Of a stretch of 64,000 bases of DNA, positions 18,555 to 29,805 are shown in pieces. This DNA is from Pseudomonadota bacterium. Its GTDB lineage: Bacteria; Pseudomonadota; Alphaproteobacteria; Rhizobiales; Xanthobacteraceae. The translations under genes and the position numbers were made by a program. The stretch's first letter is position 1; each line of letters opens with the position of its first letter. Under the pieces are notes generated by a model that did no database searches, had not been told where the DNA came from, and saw only the letters and a program-made list of their open reading frames with translations. The stretch spans positions 1-64,000 of the forward strand of contig JAEYRD010000112.1 of the NCBI GenBank assembly GCA_023435725.1, read 5' to 3'.

Positions 18555-19646
18555 TTGGATAACAATTCGCCAATGCTGGTACTGGGCATCGAAACCACCT
18601 GCGACGAGACCGCCGCAGCTGTGATCGAGCGCGCGCCTGACGGCAGCGGCAAGATCCTGTCCAATATCGTGCGGTCGCAGGTCGAGGAGCACGCCCGCTT
18701 CGGCGGCGTCGTCCCGGAGATCGCCGCCCGCGCGCATGTCGATCTGCTCGACGGCATCATCGACCGCGCCATGCGCGAAGCCGGTATCGGCTTCGCCCAG
18801 CTCAACGGCGTCGCGGCGGCCGCGGGCCCGGGCCTGATCGGCGGCGTCATCGTCGGGCTCACCACGGCGAAAGCGATCGCGATGGTGCATGACACGCCAC
18901 TGGTCGCGGTGAACCATCTCGAGGCGCACGCGCTGACGCCGCGCCTCACCGACGGAATCGAATTCCCCTATTGCCTCTTCCTCGCCTCGGGCGGCCATAC
19001 CCAGATCGTCGCAGTCACCGGCGTCGGCCAGTATGTGCGGCTCGGCACCACTGTCGACGATGCGATCGGCGAAGCCTTCGACAAAGTCGCGAAGATGCTG
19101 GGCCTGCCTTATCCCGGCGGACCGCAGGTCGAGCGCGCAGCGGCAAATAGCGATGCCACGCGGTTTGCGTTTCCGCGGCCGATGCAGGGACGCCCCGATG
19201 CCAATTTCTCGCTGTCGGGATTGAAGACGGCGGTGCGCAACGAAGCCAGCCGGCTCGAGGAGATCACGCCGCAGGACATCAGCGATCTCTGCGCGAGCTT
19301 TCAGGCAGCGGTGCTGGACTCGACGGCCGACCGGCTGAGTGTTGGTCTCAAGCTTTTCAACGAACGGTTCGGTGCGCCACGCGCGCTCGTGGCCGCCGGC
19401 GGCGTCGCCGCCAATCAGGCGATCCGCGGCGCCCTGCATGACGTCGCGCGACAGGCCAAGACGCAATTGATCATGCCGCCGCCTGCACTCTGCACCGATA
19501 ACGGCGCGATGATCGCATGGGCCGGCGCCGAACGCCTTGCGCTCGGCCTGACCGATACAATGGAAGCGCAACCCCGTGCACGCTGGCTGCTGGATGCCAA
19601 CGCGACGGCGCCGGCAGGCTACGGCAACACGCGGGCGGGATTCTAG
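18555..19646 (+). CDS. tsaD: tRNA N6-threonylcarbamoyladenosine transferase
   Basis: TsaD attaches the threonylcarbamoyl group to A37 of ANN-reading tRNAs. The protein has the ASKHA nucleotide fold: LGIETTCDETAA at the N-terminus, the metal-binding VNHLEAHAL, FLASGGHTQ, and the C-terminal CTDNGAMIAWAG. Total length is 363 residues from the TTG at 18555 or 357 from the ATG at 18573. I give the TTG because AAGGG sits six bases before it, whereas the ATG has no clear ribosome site; the ATG gives the family-typical N-terminus MLVLGIETT. gpsA begins two bases after the stop. Confidence 0.95.
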   Translation: MDNNSPMLVLGIETTCDETAAAVIERAPDGSGKILSNIVRSQVEEHARFGGVVPEIAARAHVDLLDGIIDRAMREAGIGFAQLNGVAAAAGPGLIGGVIVGLTTAKAIAMVHDTPLVAVNHLEAHALTPRLTDGIEFPYCLFLASGGHTQIVAVTGVGQYVRLGTTVDDAIGEAFDKVAKMLGLPYPGGPQVERAAANSDATRFAFPRPMQGRPDANFSLSGLKTAVRNEASRLEEITPQDISDLCASFQAAVLDSTADRLSVGLKLFNERFGAPRALVAAGGVAANQAIRGALHDVARQAKTQLIMPPPALCTDNGAMIAWAGAERLALGLTDTMEAQPRARWLLDANATAPAGYGNTRAGF

Positions 19647-19648
19647 CG

Positions 19649-20629
19649 ATGACCTCGTTCCAGTCGGTCGCGGTGATCGGTGCGGGCGCCTGGGGGACGG
19701 CGCTGGCGACGGTGGCGGCGCGGGCAGGGCGGAGCGTGACGCTCTGGGCGCGCAATGCCGAGCACGCGACGCGAATCGCATCGACCCGCGACAATCCGCG
19801 GCTGCCCGGGGTGCGGCTTGCGCCGGAGATCATCGTAACCAGCGATCTCGCCATGGCCGCGCGCGCGGACATGCTGCTGATCGCGACTCCGGCACAGCAT
19901 CTGCGCGGCGCCGTCAACATGCTGGCCTTGCACATCGCAAAGCCGACACCGATCGTCGCCTGTGCCAAGGGCATCGAGCACGGCACGCACAAATTCATGA
20001 CCGATGTGATCGCGGAGGCCGCCCGTCACGCGCAGCCGGCGATCCTGTCGGGCCCGAGTTTTGCCGACGACGTCGCGCGTGACCTGCCGACAGCGGTGAC
20101 GCTGGCCGCGAAGGACGAGGCCTTGGCAAGCGCGCTGGTGCAGGCGCTGGGTTCGCCGACATTCCGTCCCTATCACTCCACAGACATTCGCGGCGTCGAG
20201 ATCGGCGGCGCGGCCAAGAATGTGTTGGCGATCGCGGTCGGCATCGCGGTCGGGCGCAAGCTCGGCGCGTCCGCCCAGGCCGCACTCACGACCCGCGCCT
20301 TCGCCGAACTGACGCGCCTTGGCCGCGCACTCGGCGCGCGCAGCGAGACGCTCACGGGCCTGTCCGGTCTCGGCGATCTGATCCTGACGTGCTCGAGCCC
20401 GCAATCGCGCAATTTCGCGCTCGGGCTCGCGCTCGGGCGCGGCGAGCAGCCGCCAGCCGGCAAGCTCGCCGAGGGCGAGTTCACCGCCCCCGTGCTGATC
20501 GAGCTCGCAGCCTCGCAAAACGTCGAGATGCCGGTGTCAGAAGCGGTCGCTTCGATCCTGAGCGGCCGGAGCACGATCGACGCTGCGATTTCAGGACTTT
20601 TGACGCGGCCCTTCAAGGCAGAGGAATGA
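19649..20629 (+). CDS. gpsA: Glycerol-3-phosphate dehydrogenase [NAD(P)+]
   Basis: GpsA reduces dihydroxyacetone phosphate to sn-glycerol-3-phosphate for phospholipid synthesis. The 326-residue protein has the Rossmann motif VIGAGAWGTALA, CAKGIEH, LSGPSFADDVA, the active-site lysine region GGAAKNVLAIAVG and GLSGLGDLILTCSS. The ATG is two bases after the tsaD stop, so the two genes form an operon. The length is normal for the family. Confidence 0.97.
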   Translation: MTSFQSVAVIGAGAWGTALATVAARAGRSVTLWARNAEHATRIASTRDNPRLPGVRLAPEIIVTSDLAMAARADMLLIATPAQHLRGAVNMLALHIAKPTPIVACAKGIEHGTHKFMTDVIAEAARHAQPAILSGPSFADDVARDLPTAVTLAAKDEALASALVQALGSPTFRPYHSTDIRGVEIGGAAKNVLAIAVGIAVGRKLGASAQAALTTRAFAELTRLGRALGARSETLTGLSGLGDLILTCSSPQSRNFALGLALGRGEQPPAGKLAEGEFTAPVLIELAASQNVEMPVSEAVASILSGRSTIDAAISGLLTRPFKAEE

Positions 20630-20631
20630 AC

Positions 20632-21045
20632 ATGGCGTACTGGCTGGTGAAATCCGAGCCGTCGGTGTGGTCCTGGGACCAGCAGGTGGAAAAGGGCGCC
20701 AAGGGCGAGGCTTGGACCGGCGTGCGCAATTACACAGCGCGCCAGAATCTCGTGAACATGAAGAAGGGCGACAAGGCGTTCTTCTATCATTCCAACGAGG
20801 GCAAGGAGATCGTCGGCATCGCGGAAATCATCAAGGAAGCCTATCCCGACCCGACCGACAAGACCGAAAAATTCGTCTGCGTCGATATCAAGGCCGACAA
20901 GCCTTTGAAGACGCCGGTGACGATGGCCGCGATCAAGGCGGAGAAGAAGCTCGCCGACATGGCTCTGGTGAAATATTCGCGCCTGTCGGTGCAGCCGGTG
21001 ACGGCCGAGGAGTGGAAGCTCGTCTGCAAGATGGGCGGGGTTTAG
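20632..21045 (+). CDS. EVE domain protein
   Basis: The 137-residue protein is a single EVE domain (PUA-like fold): AYWLVKSEPSVWSWD at the start, WTGVRNYTARQNLVNMKKGD with the nucleotide-binding positions, then FFYHSNEGKEIVGIAEI. EVE proteins are thought to bind modified bases in nucleic acid; its precise target here is unknown. AGAGGA lies six bases before the ATG at 20632. It follows gpsA closely and belongs to the same operon. An upstream ATG overlapping the gpsA stop would add two residues. Confidence 0.93.
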   Translation: MAYWLVKSEPSVWSWDQQVEKGAKGEAWTGVRNYTARQNLVNMKKGDKAFFYHSNEGKEIVGIAEIIKEAYPDPTDKTEKFVCVDIKADKPLKTPVTMAAIKAEKKLADMALVKYSRLSVQPVTAEEWKLVCKMGGV

Positions 21046-21057
21046 GTTTATTCGAAT

Positions 21058-22137
21058 CTACGTCTCCGGCAGGGCGAACACCTTGCATGGCGCGGCGATG
21101 CCACGGAGTGCATGCGAGCCGAGCGCGATCAGGGGAGTCTCCGTCTCGGCGGCGAGCGCGCCCGACACCAGCACGGTCCTGCCGAGCTGCTTGCACAGAC
21201 CTTCGAGCCGGCTGGCGAGATTGACGGCGGGACCGATCGCCGTGAAGTCGAGACGGTTGGCGGCGCCGATATTGCCCCAGAGTATCTCGCCGAGATGAAG
21301 GGCCGCACCGAACGCAAGTGGCGGCAGGCCTTGGGCCAGACGCTCGCCGTTGAGATGGGCCATGCCGGCCCTCGCCGCGCCTGCCGCGCGCAGAGCGGCA
21401 TCGCACGCACTGCGCGGTGACGCCTCGAGCACCGGAAAGATCGCCAGCACGCCGTCACCGATGAATTTCAGCACCTCGCCACCGAAGGCATGAACGGCAC
21501 CGGCGATGCGATCGAACCAGGCGTCGAGCGCGGCGATGACATCGGCGGGCGGATTTGATTCAGACAAGGTCGTGAAATTGCGCAGGTCAGCATAGAGCAG
21601 CGCGGCCTGAATGGTCTCGCCGAGATCGCGTCGCAGGGGCGCCGCCAGCACCCGCTCCGCGCTGCGCTTGCCAAGATAGGCATCCAGCGTCGCGCGCAGC
21701 GTGGCGCGCGCGGCGAGCACGGCGAGGGGCGTCGCGGCGAAACGCGCGGCCTGGCGCAATTGCGCGATCTCGCCTGCGGTGAACGGACGTGGCCCGATCC
21801 AGCCGAGCAACGGCCCATCCTGCCGTCCGACAATGTCTTCGTGGACTTCGCCGCCCGCGATGCCACGCAGCCAGCGGCGACCGGCATCGTTGGGCGGATC
21901 GGGCGCAAGGCCACTCGGTGCAAAGCCAAGCGCTTCGATCACCGCGCCGCTCTCGGCACGCCAGAGCCAGGTCCGCTTCGCGATCAGCGGATGCGGCACC
22001 TCCAGCGTCAAGGCGCCGCCCGCAAGCGGCACGCCGTCGGCGACGAGATGCGCGCCGAGTTCCGCAAGCAGGCGATCGGCTCCGGGACTGTCCGAGGCGG
22101 CATCGACGAGCCAGGCGAGAGTCGGGGAGAGTTGCAT
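21058..22137 (-). CDS. Class III adenylate/guanylate cyclase
   Basis: This 359-residue protein has an N-terminal sensor-like half (to about residue 160) and a C-terminal class III cyclase domain. The catalytic motifs are ADLRNFTTLSES and VLKFIGDGVLAIF, holding the metal aspartates and a lysine that suggests ATP as substrate, plus FTAIGPAVNLASRL with the N-x3-R pair. No membrane helix or zinc ribbon is present, unlike the cyclase at 5596-7005. The start is ATG of MQLSPTLAWL. Convergent with the EVE gene, only 12 bases apart. Confidence 0.88.
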   Translation of the reverse strand: MQLSPTLAWLVDAASDSPGADRLLAELGAHLVADGVPLAGGALTLEVPHPLIAKRTWLWRAESGAVIEALGFAPSGLAPDPPNDAGRRWLRGIAGGEVHEDIVGRQDGPLLGWIGPRPFTAGEIAQLRQAARFAATPLAVLAARATLRATLDAYLGKRSAERVLAAPLRRDLGETIQAALLYADLRNFTTLSESNPPADVIAALDAWFDRIAGAVHAFGGEVLKFIGDGVLAIFPVLEASPRSACDAALRAAGAARAGMAHLNGERLAQGLPPLAFGAALHLGEILWGNIGAANRLDFTAIGPAVNLASRLEGLCKQLGRTVLVSGALAAETETPLIALGSHALRGIAAPCKVFALPET

Positions 22138-22238
22138 GGCCCGATGATGGCGACGACTGACCGCCTTTGTCACGGGTAATCCTTGACGGGGCGCTGCGGC
22201 GCCGCCATGTCCCAAGGTCAGCCCAGGGATGATCGCCG

Positions 22239-22694
22239 ATGACCGAACCGTTCATAGTGCGACGCGAAACCCAGATTGCGGCTCCGCGCGCCACCGTCTT
22301 CGCCTATTTGACCGATCCCGAAAAGATCCTGAGCTGGATGGGCTCGGACGCGACCACAGAGCCGCATCCCGGCGGTGTCTACCTGCTCAAGGGTATCGGC
22401 CCGCGCGGCGGCGTCGGTCGCGGCGCGTTCCGAGAGGTCGTGCCGGTGCACCGCCTGGCCTATACGTTCGGCTGGGAGGGCGGTCAGGAAGTGCCACCCG
22501 GCTCGAGCCTGATCGAGATCGACCTGATCGAGCGCGACGGCGGCACACTGCTGCGCATGACGCATAGTGGCCTGCCTTCCGAGGAACAGGCCGCGGCGCA
22601 CGCAAAGGGATGGGCACATTATCTGGGGCGACTCACGATCGCAGCTGCGGGCCGCGATCCCGGTCCCGACAAGGGTGTCTCGGACAATATGTAG
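22239..22694 (+). CDS. SRPBCC (AHSA1-like) domain protein
   Basis: The 151-residue protein has the START-like helix-grip fold of the AHSA1/Aha1-related group: FIVRRETQIAAPRATVFAYL at the start, a central beta sheet, then SLIEIDLIERDGGTLLRMTH and a long C-terminal helix with GWAHYLGRLTIAA. Such proteins bind small hydrophobic ligands or assist Hsp90-type chaperones; no ligand can be inferred. It runs divergently from the cyclase gene. Confidence 0.88.
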   Translation: MTEPFIVRRETQIAAPRATVFAYLTDPEKILSWMGSDATTEPHPGGVYLLKGIGPRGGVGRGAFREVVPVHRLAYTFGWEGGQEVPPGSSLIEIDLIERDGGTLLRMTHSGLPSEEQAAAHAKGWAHYLGRLTIAAAGRDPGPDKGVSDNM

Positions 22695-22706
22695 GGACGT
22701 GGCAGA

Positions 22707-23876
22707 TCAGACTGCTGCGGTCGCGACCACTTGCGCCAACAGCTGCTCGCGGCGAGCCTGCGAACGCTGGCCCTTCATGGTCGCGGCGAAGCGTTCGAGG
22801 ATGCCGTCCTCGAAAGCCGTGACGATGGTGTCATGGACGTAACTCTTCCGGCAGATCGCCGGCGTGTTGGAGAGCTTGTCGGCGGCAGCGCGGATCGCGT
22901 CGAGCACCTGCTTCTTGCGACCGCGCTGACTGGTCGCCGGCGTGATCCGCGACAGCGATTCAACGACGACGGCAGAGGCCATCAGCGTACGAAAATCCTT
23001 CAGCGAAATCTTGATGCCGGCGATCTCGCGCAAGAACGCGTTCACCTGCGTGGTGTTGACCGCGCGCACGATGCCATAGGCATCGCGATACTGGAACATG
23101 CGCTTGCCCGGAACGCTGCGCAGGATGCCGATGGCGCGCACTAGCTTGGCGGCGTCACATTCCTTCCGCACCGCTTTGCCGCCCTTCGCCTTGAAGGTCA
23201 GCACGAAGGAATCGTCTTCGAGCGTGACGTTTGACTTCAGCATCGTGGTGGCGCCGCGGGTCCCGTTGAGACGGGCGTAAGATTCGTTGCCGGGGCGAAT
23301 CGCGGTGCGCGCGATCAGCTCGATCACGGCCGAGAGCGCGAATTCACGCGTCGGCTCGTCGCCCGACAGGAACATCGAGACCTTGCGCCGGATCTTTGGC
23401 AGCGCGCCGACGAGCTTTTCCAGGCGATGCGCCTTGCGGTGCTCGCGGACCTTTTCCCAGTCGGCGTGATAGCGGTATTGCAGCCGGCCCGCGGCATCTC
23501 GCCCCACCGCCTGGAGATGCGAACTCGGATCGGCCGAGTAACGCACCTCGCGATAGGCCGGGGGCACCGCCATGGCGTGCAGCCGGCGGATGGTGCGCGC
23601 ATCGCGGATATGGGCTCCGTTGGGACGGACGAAGGAATAGCCCTTGCCGCGCCTGATGCGGCGAATGGTCAGCTCGTTCTGGTCGCCGAGCCGCAGGCCC
23701 AGCTCCCTGGCGAGCGCCTCGACCGTCGCCGGTGGCGCCGTGTCGAAGACCTTTTTCGGGCTGGGACGGCCGGAAGTGGCTGGTTTCGGCCATTGTCCGA
23801 GGGCTTTTGCCAGCGCAATAGCGGCAGGATCGGCTGAAGCGGGCCGCATCGTCCCGAGATTCCGCTGATCCATCAT
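22707..23876 (-). CDS. DNA topoisomerase IB (poxvirus type)
   Basis: The 389-residue enzyme relaxes supercoils by nicking one strand. The N-terminal domain has RRIRRGKGYSFVRPNG, and the catalytic domain has the arginine/lysine/histidine set: KIRRKVSMFL ... IRPGNESYARLNGTRG ... LKDFRTLMAS, then TPAICRKSYVHDTIV with the tyrosine nucleophile. Basic residues are common. Some bacteria carry such an enzyme as an accessory topoisomerase; the neighbouring genes give no function. Two ATG codons lie together at the start (MMDQRN). Confidence 0.93.
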   Translation of the reverse strand: MMDQRNLGTMRPASADPAAIALAKALGQWPKPATSGRPSPKKVFDTAPPATVEALARELGLRLGDQNELTIRRIRRGKGYSFVRPNGAHIRDARTIRRLHAMAVPPAYREVRYSADPSSHLQAVGRDAAGRLQYRYHADWEKVREHRKAHRLEKLVGALPKIRRKVSMFLSGDEPTREFALSAVIELIARTAIRPGNESYARLNGTRGATTMLKSNVTLEDDSFVLTFKAKGGKAVRKECDAAKLVRAIGILRSVPGKRMFQYRDAYGIVRAVNTTQVNAFLREIAGIKISLKDFRTLMASAVVVESLSRITPATSQRGRKKQVLDAIRAAADKLSNTPAICRKSYVHDTIVTAFEDGILERFAATMKGQRSQARREQLLAQVVATAAV

Positions 23877-24277
23877 AGTCTTAAGCCTTAGCCCTGTCTG
23901 TTATCGGTCAATGCCGCTGTTCTGATTTTTGTTCCGAGGGGCCGCTCCGGACCCGGGTTGGCCATTTAGGGTGTTCCGAACGGCATTGCGAGTCCCGAAT
24001 CAGTGAGGGACGGTTTCTAAATACCGTCGATGGGCGCATGGGGGCTCTGCGCAGCCTGCTCCCGCGCTTTGGATGAAGGGCACGAAAGCCCCTTTCGGCC
24101 TGTTTCAGATCTGCGACAGTCCCACCACGCGCGTTGATTCTCCGCATGGCCGGCCGCACGCCGAAGGTCCAGCTTGTGCTCCTTGTCGGGCCCGGTTAGC
24201 CCGACGCATAATCGGTTCAACGATCAAGTCGGCTTGCCATTCACCTATGCTCGGCTTGGCGTATCTGGAGGGAAAAC
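23877..24277. promoter_or_regulatory. Divergent intergenic region upstream of acs
   Basis: About 400 bases separate the topoisomerase gene from acs. The only strong structure is a seven-pair hairpin, gtcgggc-ccggtta-gcccgac, at 24185-24205, about 73 bases before the acs ATG. No T-run follows. The region carries the promoters of both divergent genes, but I cannot place the boxes. Short open frames here have no recognisable product. Confidence 0.45.
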
Positions 24278-26224
<1,947 letters not shown>

Positions 26225-26686
26225 GCGAGTTGTCGTGCCCCGGACACAGCGCAGCGCGTTAGCGGTGCGCTGCTGAGCCGGGGCCTATCGCACCAACAAT
26301 CCCCTCTGCGATGTGGGCCGGCTGTGCAGCGCGTCACACCGGACGTTGCTTCGCATCGCCGGGACATGCCGCAGCGCGTCCGGGACGCGAGACCGCGCTT
26401 CGCGTGAACGCTCCCCCAAAATAACAGCCGTTCACACCCCTCACGCATTTGTCAGGGCGCTTGCCGGCGCCGCCGCACCTTTCCCGCCGAGTGTTGTTTT
26501 CAGATCATTTACTTTGTTTCGAACATTTTCTTTGTTCCGCCCGCTGGCTGGCCTCGGTGGCCGTGCGTGGAAACCATGCGGTTAACGGGCGCGGTTCAGA
26601 ATGTCCCCAACAAGGACTTGGCGGGCCGGCGATTGCCGGGTTTTGCGTCACTTTGGACGATCCCGTTAGGGGCAAAGGGAATATTC
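26225..26686. other. Gene-free region with repeat
   Basis: This 460-base stretch between acs and the L,D-transpeptidase gene holds one clear palindromic repeat near its left end (26236-26285) and a GC-rich block with several cgcagcg/cgctgcg motifs up to about 26400. The last 200 bases are T-rich and should hold the promoter of the transpeptidase gene, but no obvious -35/-10 pair stands out. I see no gene. Confidence 0.5.
26236..26285. repeat. Palindromic repeat after acs
   Basis: The arms gccccggacacagcgcagcg and cgctgctgagccggggc pair with two short mismatched segments. It can fold into a long hairpin just past the acs stop and could serve as a transcription stop for acs, although no T-run follows. 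It belongs to the dispersed element class seen elsewhere in the window. Confidence 0.65.
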
Positions 26687-27202
26687 ATGTCGATGAAGAT
26701 TGCTGTGGCGCTGGCCGCCACCATCGGAGCAGGGGTCTTGATGTCGACGGCGGCGCAAGCGCGGCCGGAAATGGTGGGAACGCACCTGGCCGACTATTCG
26801 CCGGGCACCATCGTGGTCAAAACCAACGAGCGGCGGCTTTATCTCATTCTCGATAGCGGCCACGCCATGCGTTATCCGGTCGGCGTCGGCAAGTCCGGCA
26901 AGCAGTGGGCCGGCACCACCCGCATCGACGGCAAGTATCTCAATCCCGCCTGGTCGCCACCCGCCGAGGTGAAGCGCGACAAGCCGAGCATTCCCGACGT
27001 GATCCCGGGCGGCTCGCCGCGCAACCCGATGGGCGTCGCTGCAATGACGCTAGCCGGCGGCGAATACGCGATCCACGGCACCAACGTGCCCGGCTCGGTC
27101 GGCGGCTTCGTTTCCTATGGCTGCATCCGCATGCTCAACGACGACATCACCGATCTCTACAGCCGCGTTTCCGTCGGCACGACGGTGGTCGTGACGCGCT
27201 GA
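26687..27202 (+). CDS. L,D-transpeptidase (YkuD domain), exported
   Basis: The 171-residue precursor begins with a signal peptide (MKIAVALAATIGAGVLMSTAAQA). The mature protein is a YkuD-type L,D-transpeptidase with the active-site HGTNVPGSVGG and SYGCIRM, whose cysteine is the nucleophile. These enzymes make 3,3 cross-links in peptidoglycan or attach proteins to it in the periplasm. The chosen ATG is the first that leaves a proper signal peptide. A strong terminator follows 23 bases after the stop. Confidence 0.93.
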   Translation: MSMKIAVALAATIGAGVLMSTAAQARPEMVGTHLADYSPGTIVVKTNERRLYLILDSGHAMRYPVGVGKSGKQWAGTTRIDGKYLNPAWSPPAEVKRDKPSIPDVIPGGSPRNPMGVAAMTLAGGEYAIHGTNVPGSVGGFVSYGCIRMLNDDITDLYSRVSVGTTVVVTR

Positions 27203-27225
27203 TCGCCGGAATTCGGGCAAACAAC

Positions 27226-27253
27226 AAAGCCGCGTCAAAAGACGCGGCTTTTT
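27226..27253 (+). terminator. Intrinsic terminator between convergent genes
   Basis: The hairpin aaagccgcgtc-aaaa-gacgcggcttt has an 11-base stem followed by ttcg and T-rich sequence. It lies between the L,D-transpeptidase gene and the convergent nuclease gene, and the flanking A-run and T-run let it work on both strands. Confidence 0.92.
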
Positions 27254-27255
27254 CG

Positions 27256-27846
27256 TTACCAGAAGCGCCAACCTCTCGCGCACCAGCCGTCGCGATGGCC
27301 GCCATTGTAGCTGCGCGCGTAGCCACCGGCGAGCAGCGCGGCCGAGACGTTGGCGGTGCGTTTGGTCGCGACGTCGGCGAGCACGCGCCCGTATTTGTCC
27401 TGGCCAAGATTGGTGATCGTGACGCCGCCCTGGCCGAGCAGGTTGCGCAGCGCATCGCCCGCGGCTTCGGCCTTGTCGAGTTCGTCCCGGCAGGATGCTT
27501 TCATCTCGGGTGCATCGATACCGCGCAGGCGAACCCGTGCGACGAGATCGCGCCCGTCGCGCTGGTGCACGCGAGCGAGGAACGTGTCGCCGTCGATGGT
27601 GCGGACAACGTCAACAGGTTGACGCACGTCCGAACTGCCGGACTGCTGCAGGATGATCGCGGCATCTCGCGATTGTGCGTCATCCGCATGCGGAATGGGC
27701 CAGTTCGTCCCTTGGCGGAAGGCGAGCACGACGGCCGTCACGACGCCGACCACGAACATCCACGGCAACAGTCCCGAGAAGCGGCGGCCGAACGGCGAGC
27801 CACTGTATGAGGGCCGGTATGGATGGCTGGGATCGAAGCGCGGCAT
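27256..27846 (-). CDS. Membrane-anchored thermonuclease-family protein
   Basis: The 196-residue protein has one N-terminal membrane helix (about residues 28-44), then a staphylococcal-nuclease-type OB fold: VVRTIDGDTFLARVH, RVRLRGIDAPEMKASC with the catalytic arginine and glutamate, and LGQDKYGRVLADV. It probably cuts nucleic acid outside the cytoplasm. The C-terminus RDGWCARGWRFW is Trp/Cys-rich and resembles the tail of several rhizobial homologues. The stop lies two bases from the shared terminator. Confidence 0.9.
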   Translation of the reverse strand: MPRFDPSHPYRPSYSGSPFGRRFSGLLPWMFVVGVVTAVVLAFRQGTNWPIPHADDAQSRDAAIILQQSGSSDVRQPVDVVRTIDGDTFLARVHQRDGRDLVARVRLRGIDAPEMKASCRDELDKAEAAGDALRNLLGQGGVTITNLGQDKYGRVLADVATKRTANVSAALLAGGYARSYNGGHRDGWCARGWRFW

Positions 27847-27954
27847 CCACGCACGCTAGGGCTGAGTCGGCTGAACCGGCAAGAGCGCCTTAAGAGAGCG
27901 CCGTAAGACAAGCGCGTCTTAAGATGAGAGGAGGGCGCCTTCGAGAACCGGACC

Positions 27955-28152
27955 TCAAAAGTCGGAGGCGATGCCCTTGCTCTCCCAATCGCCGTAGCGG
28001 GTGGGCTCGGGTCCCTTCGGTCCTTGCAATTCCTTCGGCGCGACCTTGGCGTGCGCAGCGGCGGCCTGCCGGCGCGCCTCAGCTTCTGCCAGCGCACGCT
28101 GGGCTGCCGGCGACAGTGGCTTGCGATCGGGAACGGAGGGCTGGTCACTCAT
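27955..28152 (-). CDS. DUF1674 / succinate dehydrogenase assembly factor 4 family protein
   Basis: This 65-residue protein ends with the family motif PTRYGDWESKGIASDF. Members of DUF1674 include mitochondrial SDHAF4 (Sdh8), which helps flavinylated SdhA join SdhB. The start is ATG of MSDQPSVPDRK; an upstream frame would add a non-conserved stretch. The succinate dehydrogenase genes are not in this window. Helical middle part is Ala/Arg/Glu-rich. Confidence 0.92.
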   Translation of the reverse strand: MSDQPSVPDRKPLSPAAQRALAEAEARRQAAAAHAKVAPKELQGPKGPEPTRYGDWESKGIASDF

Positions 28153-28340
28153 AGTGGCGGTTCCTAGCGCAGGATCAGAACACGCGCGACGTCCAATAAC
28201 GCATTGCTGAAATGGTCGCGGCGGGCTGTAAACGCGAGAGGCCATTCTTACATTTGGCATATTCACGTGCCACATATCTCCTCCTCAAGGCATGCGCCCA
28301 TTGCGGCGGAACTGCCGCTCGCTCAGAACCTTGCTTCCGC

Positions 28341-29687
28341 ATGCCATCTCAACGTTTCGTTCCTCCGTCCGAAGTGCCCGGTCTCGCGGCGCGGCGGATT
28401 GCCGCTGATATCGTCGACGGCGTGCTGCACAAGCATCGCACGCTTGACGACCAGCTCGACGGCGGCGGCGCCCATCCCGGACTGAAGACGCTGGCCGACC
28501 GTGACCGCGCGCTGATGCGGCGCCTCGTCGCGACGGTGCTGCGCCGGCTCGGCACGCTCGGCCATGTGCTGTCCCGCCTGCTCGACAAGGGCATTCCCTC
28601 CGACGCGCCGCGCGCGCAGAGCGCGCTCTTGATCGGCGCCGCCCAAATTCTCTGGATGGACGTGCCCGATCACGCCGCAGTCGATCTCTCCGTTCGTCTC
28701 GTGCAATCCGATCGCCGCGCCGCGCGCTATGCCGGCCTCGTCAACGCCGTGCTGCGCCGCTGTGCGCGCGAGGGCCAGGCACTGGTAGATGAAGTCGCGA
28801 CGCAATCGCTGGACCTGCCGCCCTGGATGCTCGCGCGCTGGATCGCGCATTACGGCGAGGCGACCGCAAGGGACATGGCGCTGGCGCTTGGCCACGAGCC
28901 GTCGCTCGATCTCACCGTGAAGTCGGACGCCGCGCAATGGGCGAGCCGGCTGCACGGCGAGATGCTTCCGACCGGGACGGTGCGGATGCTGCTGCACGGC
29001 TCGGTGACCATGCTGCCCGGCTTCGCCGAGGGGCAATGGTGGGTGCAGGATGCCGCCGCCGCGCTGCCGGCCCGGCTGTTCGGCGACATCAAGGGCAAGT
29101 CCATTGCCGATCTCTGCGCCGCCCCCGGCGGCAAGACCGCGCAACTGGCGCACGCCGGCGCGCATGTCACGGCGATCGACCGCTCGCCCGCCAGGGTGGC
29201 ACGCCTGCGCGAGAATCTGGCGCGGCTGTCGCTCCAGGCCGAGACTGTGGTCGCCGACGCCGTGGAATGGGCGGGTCCGGCCGAAGGCTTCGACGGTATC
29301 CTGATCGATGCGCCCTGCACCTCGACCGGCACGATCCGCCGCCATCCCGACGTCGCATGGCTGCGCCAGGAGTCCGACATCGTCGCCTTGACTGCGCTCC
29401 AGCAGCGGTTGCTGCGAAAGTCGCTATCGCTGCTCAAACCGGGCGGGACGCTGATCTACTGCACCTGTTCGCTGGAACCCGAGGAGGGTGAGCAGGCCGT
29501 GGCCGCGCTGCTGGCCGCGGAACCTGGGCTTCGGCGCGTGCCGATCGAAGCGTCCGAGGTGTCGGGGCTCAGCGAGATCGTTACCGCCGATGGCGATTTG
29601 CGGACCCTGCCCAGCCATCTGCCGAACGCCGATCCCAAGCTCGGCGGGCTCGACGGTTTCTACGCGGCCCGGCTCGTTAAATCCTGA
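28341..29687 (+). CDS. rsmB: 16S rRNA (cytosine-5) methyltransferase RsmB
   Basis: RsmB methylates C967 of 16S rRNA. The 448-residue protein has an N-terminal NusB-like RNA-binding domain (about residues 15-140) and a C-terminal SAM methyltransferase: DLCAAPGGKTAQLA is motif I, DAPCTSTGTIRRHPDV holds the PC motif cysteine, and LIYCTCSLEPEEGEQ holds the catalytic cysteine. The ATG for MPSQRFVPPSEV is the likely start. It runs divergently from the DUF1674 gene. Confidence 0.93.
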   Translation: MPSQRFVPPSEVPGLAARRIAADIVDGVLHKHRTLDDQLDGGGAHPGLKTLADRDRALMRRLVATVLRRLGTLGHVLSRLLDKGIPSDAPRAQSALLIGAAQILWMDVPDHAAVDLSVRLVQSDRRAARYAGLVNAVLRRCAREGQALVDEVATQSLDLPPWMLARWIAHYGEATARDMALALGHEPSLDLTVKSDAAQWASRLHGEMLPTGTVRMLLHGSVTMLPGFAEGQWWVQDAAAALPARLFGDIKGKSIADLCAAPGGKTAQLAHAGAHVTAIDRSPARVARLRENLARLSLQAETVVADAVEWAGPAEGFDGILIDAPCTSTGTIRRHPDVAWLRQESDIVALTALQQRLLRKSLSLLKPGGTLIYCTCSLEPEEGEQAVAALLAAEPGLRRVPIEASEVSGLSEIVTADGDLRTLPSHLPNADPKLGGLDGFYAARLVKS

Positions 29688-29805
29688 TTTTGCACCGGTT
29701 TTTTTGCGACGGTGCTGATTCGCGCCCCTTCAAGATGGTGTCGGACGTCCGATTTTGGGATTAAGAAGGATTCGTCGTTAATCCTCTCCCCCTTCAAGGC
29801 AAGGC

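Noticed and set aside
18552..18566. AATTG-GATAA-CAATT, a lac-operator-like half palindrome at the start of tsaD
   Set aside because: It overlaps the first codons of tsaD, and no LacI-type gene is nearby. The match to the lac operator is short and likely chance.
29693..29716. gcaccg ... cggtgc hairpin after rsmB as terminator
   Set aside because: The T-run is in the loop and no T-run follows the stem, so it is not a proper intrinsic terminator.
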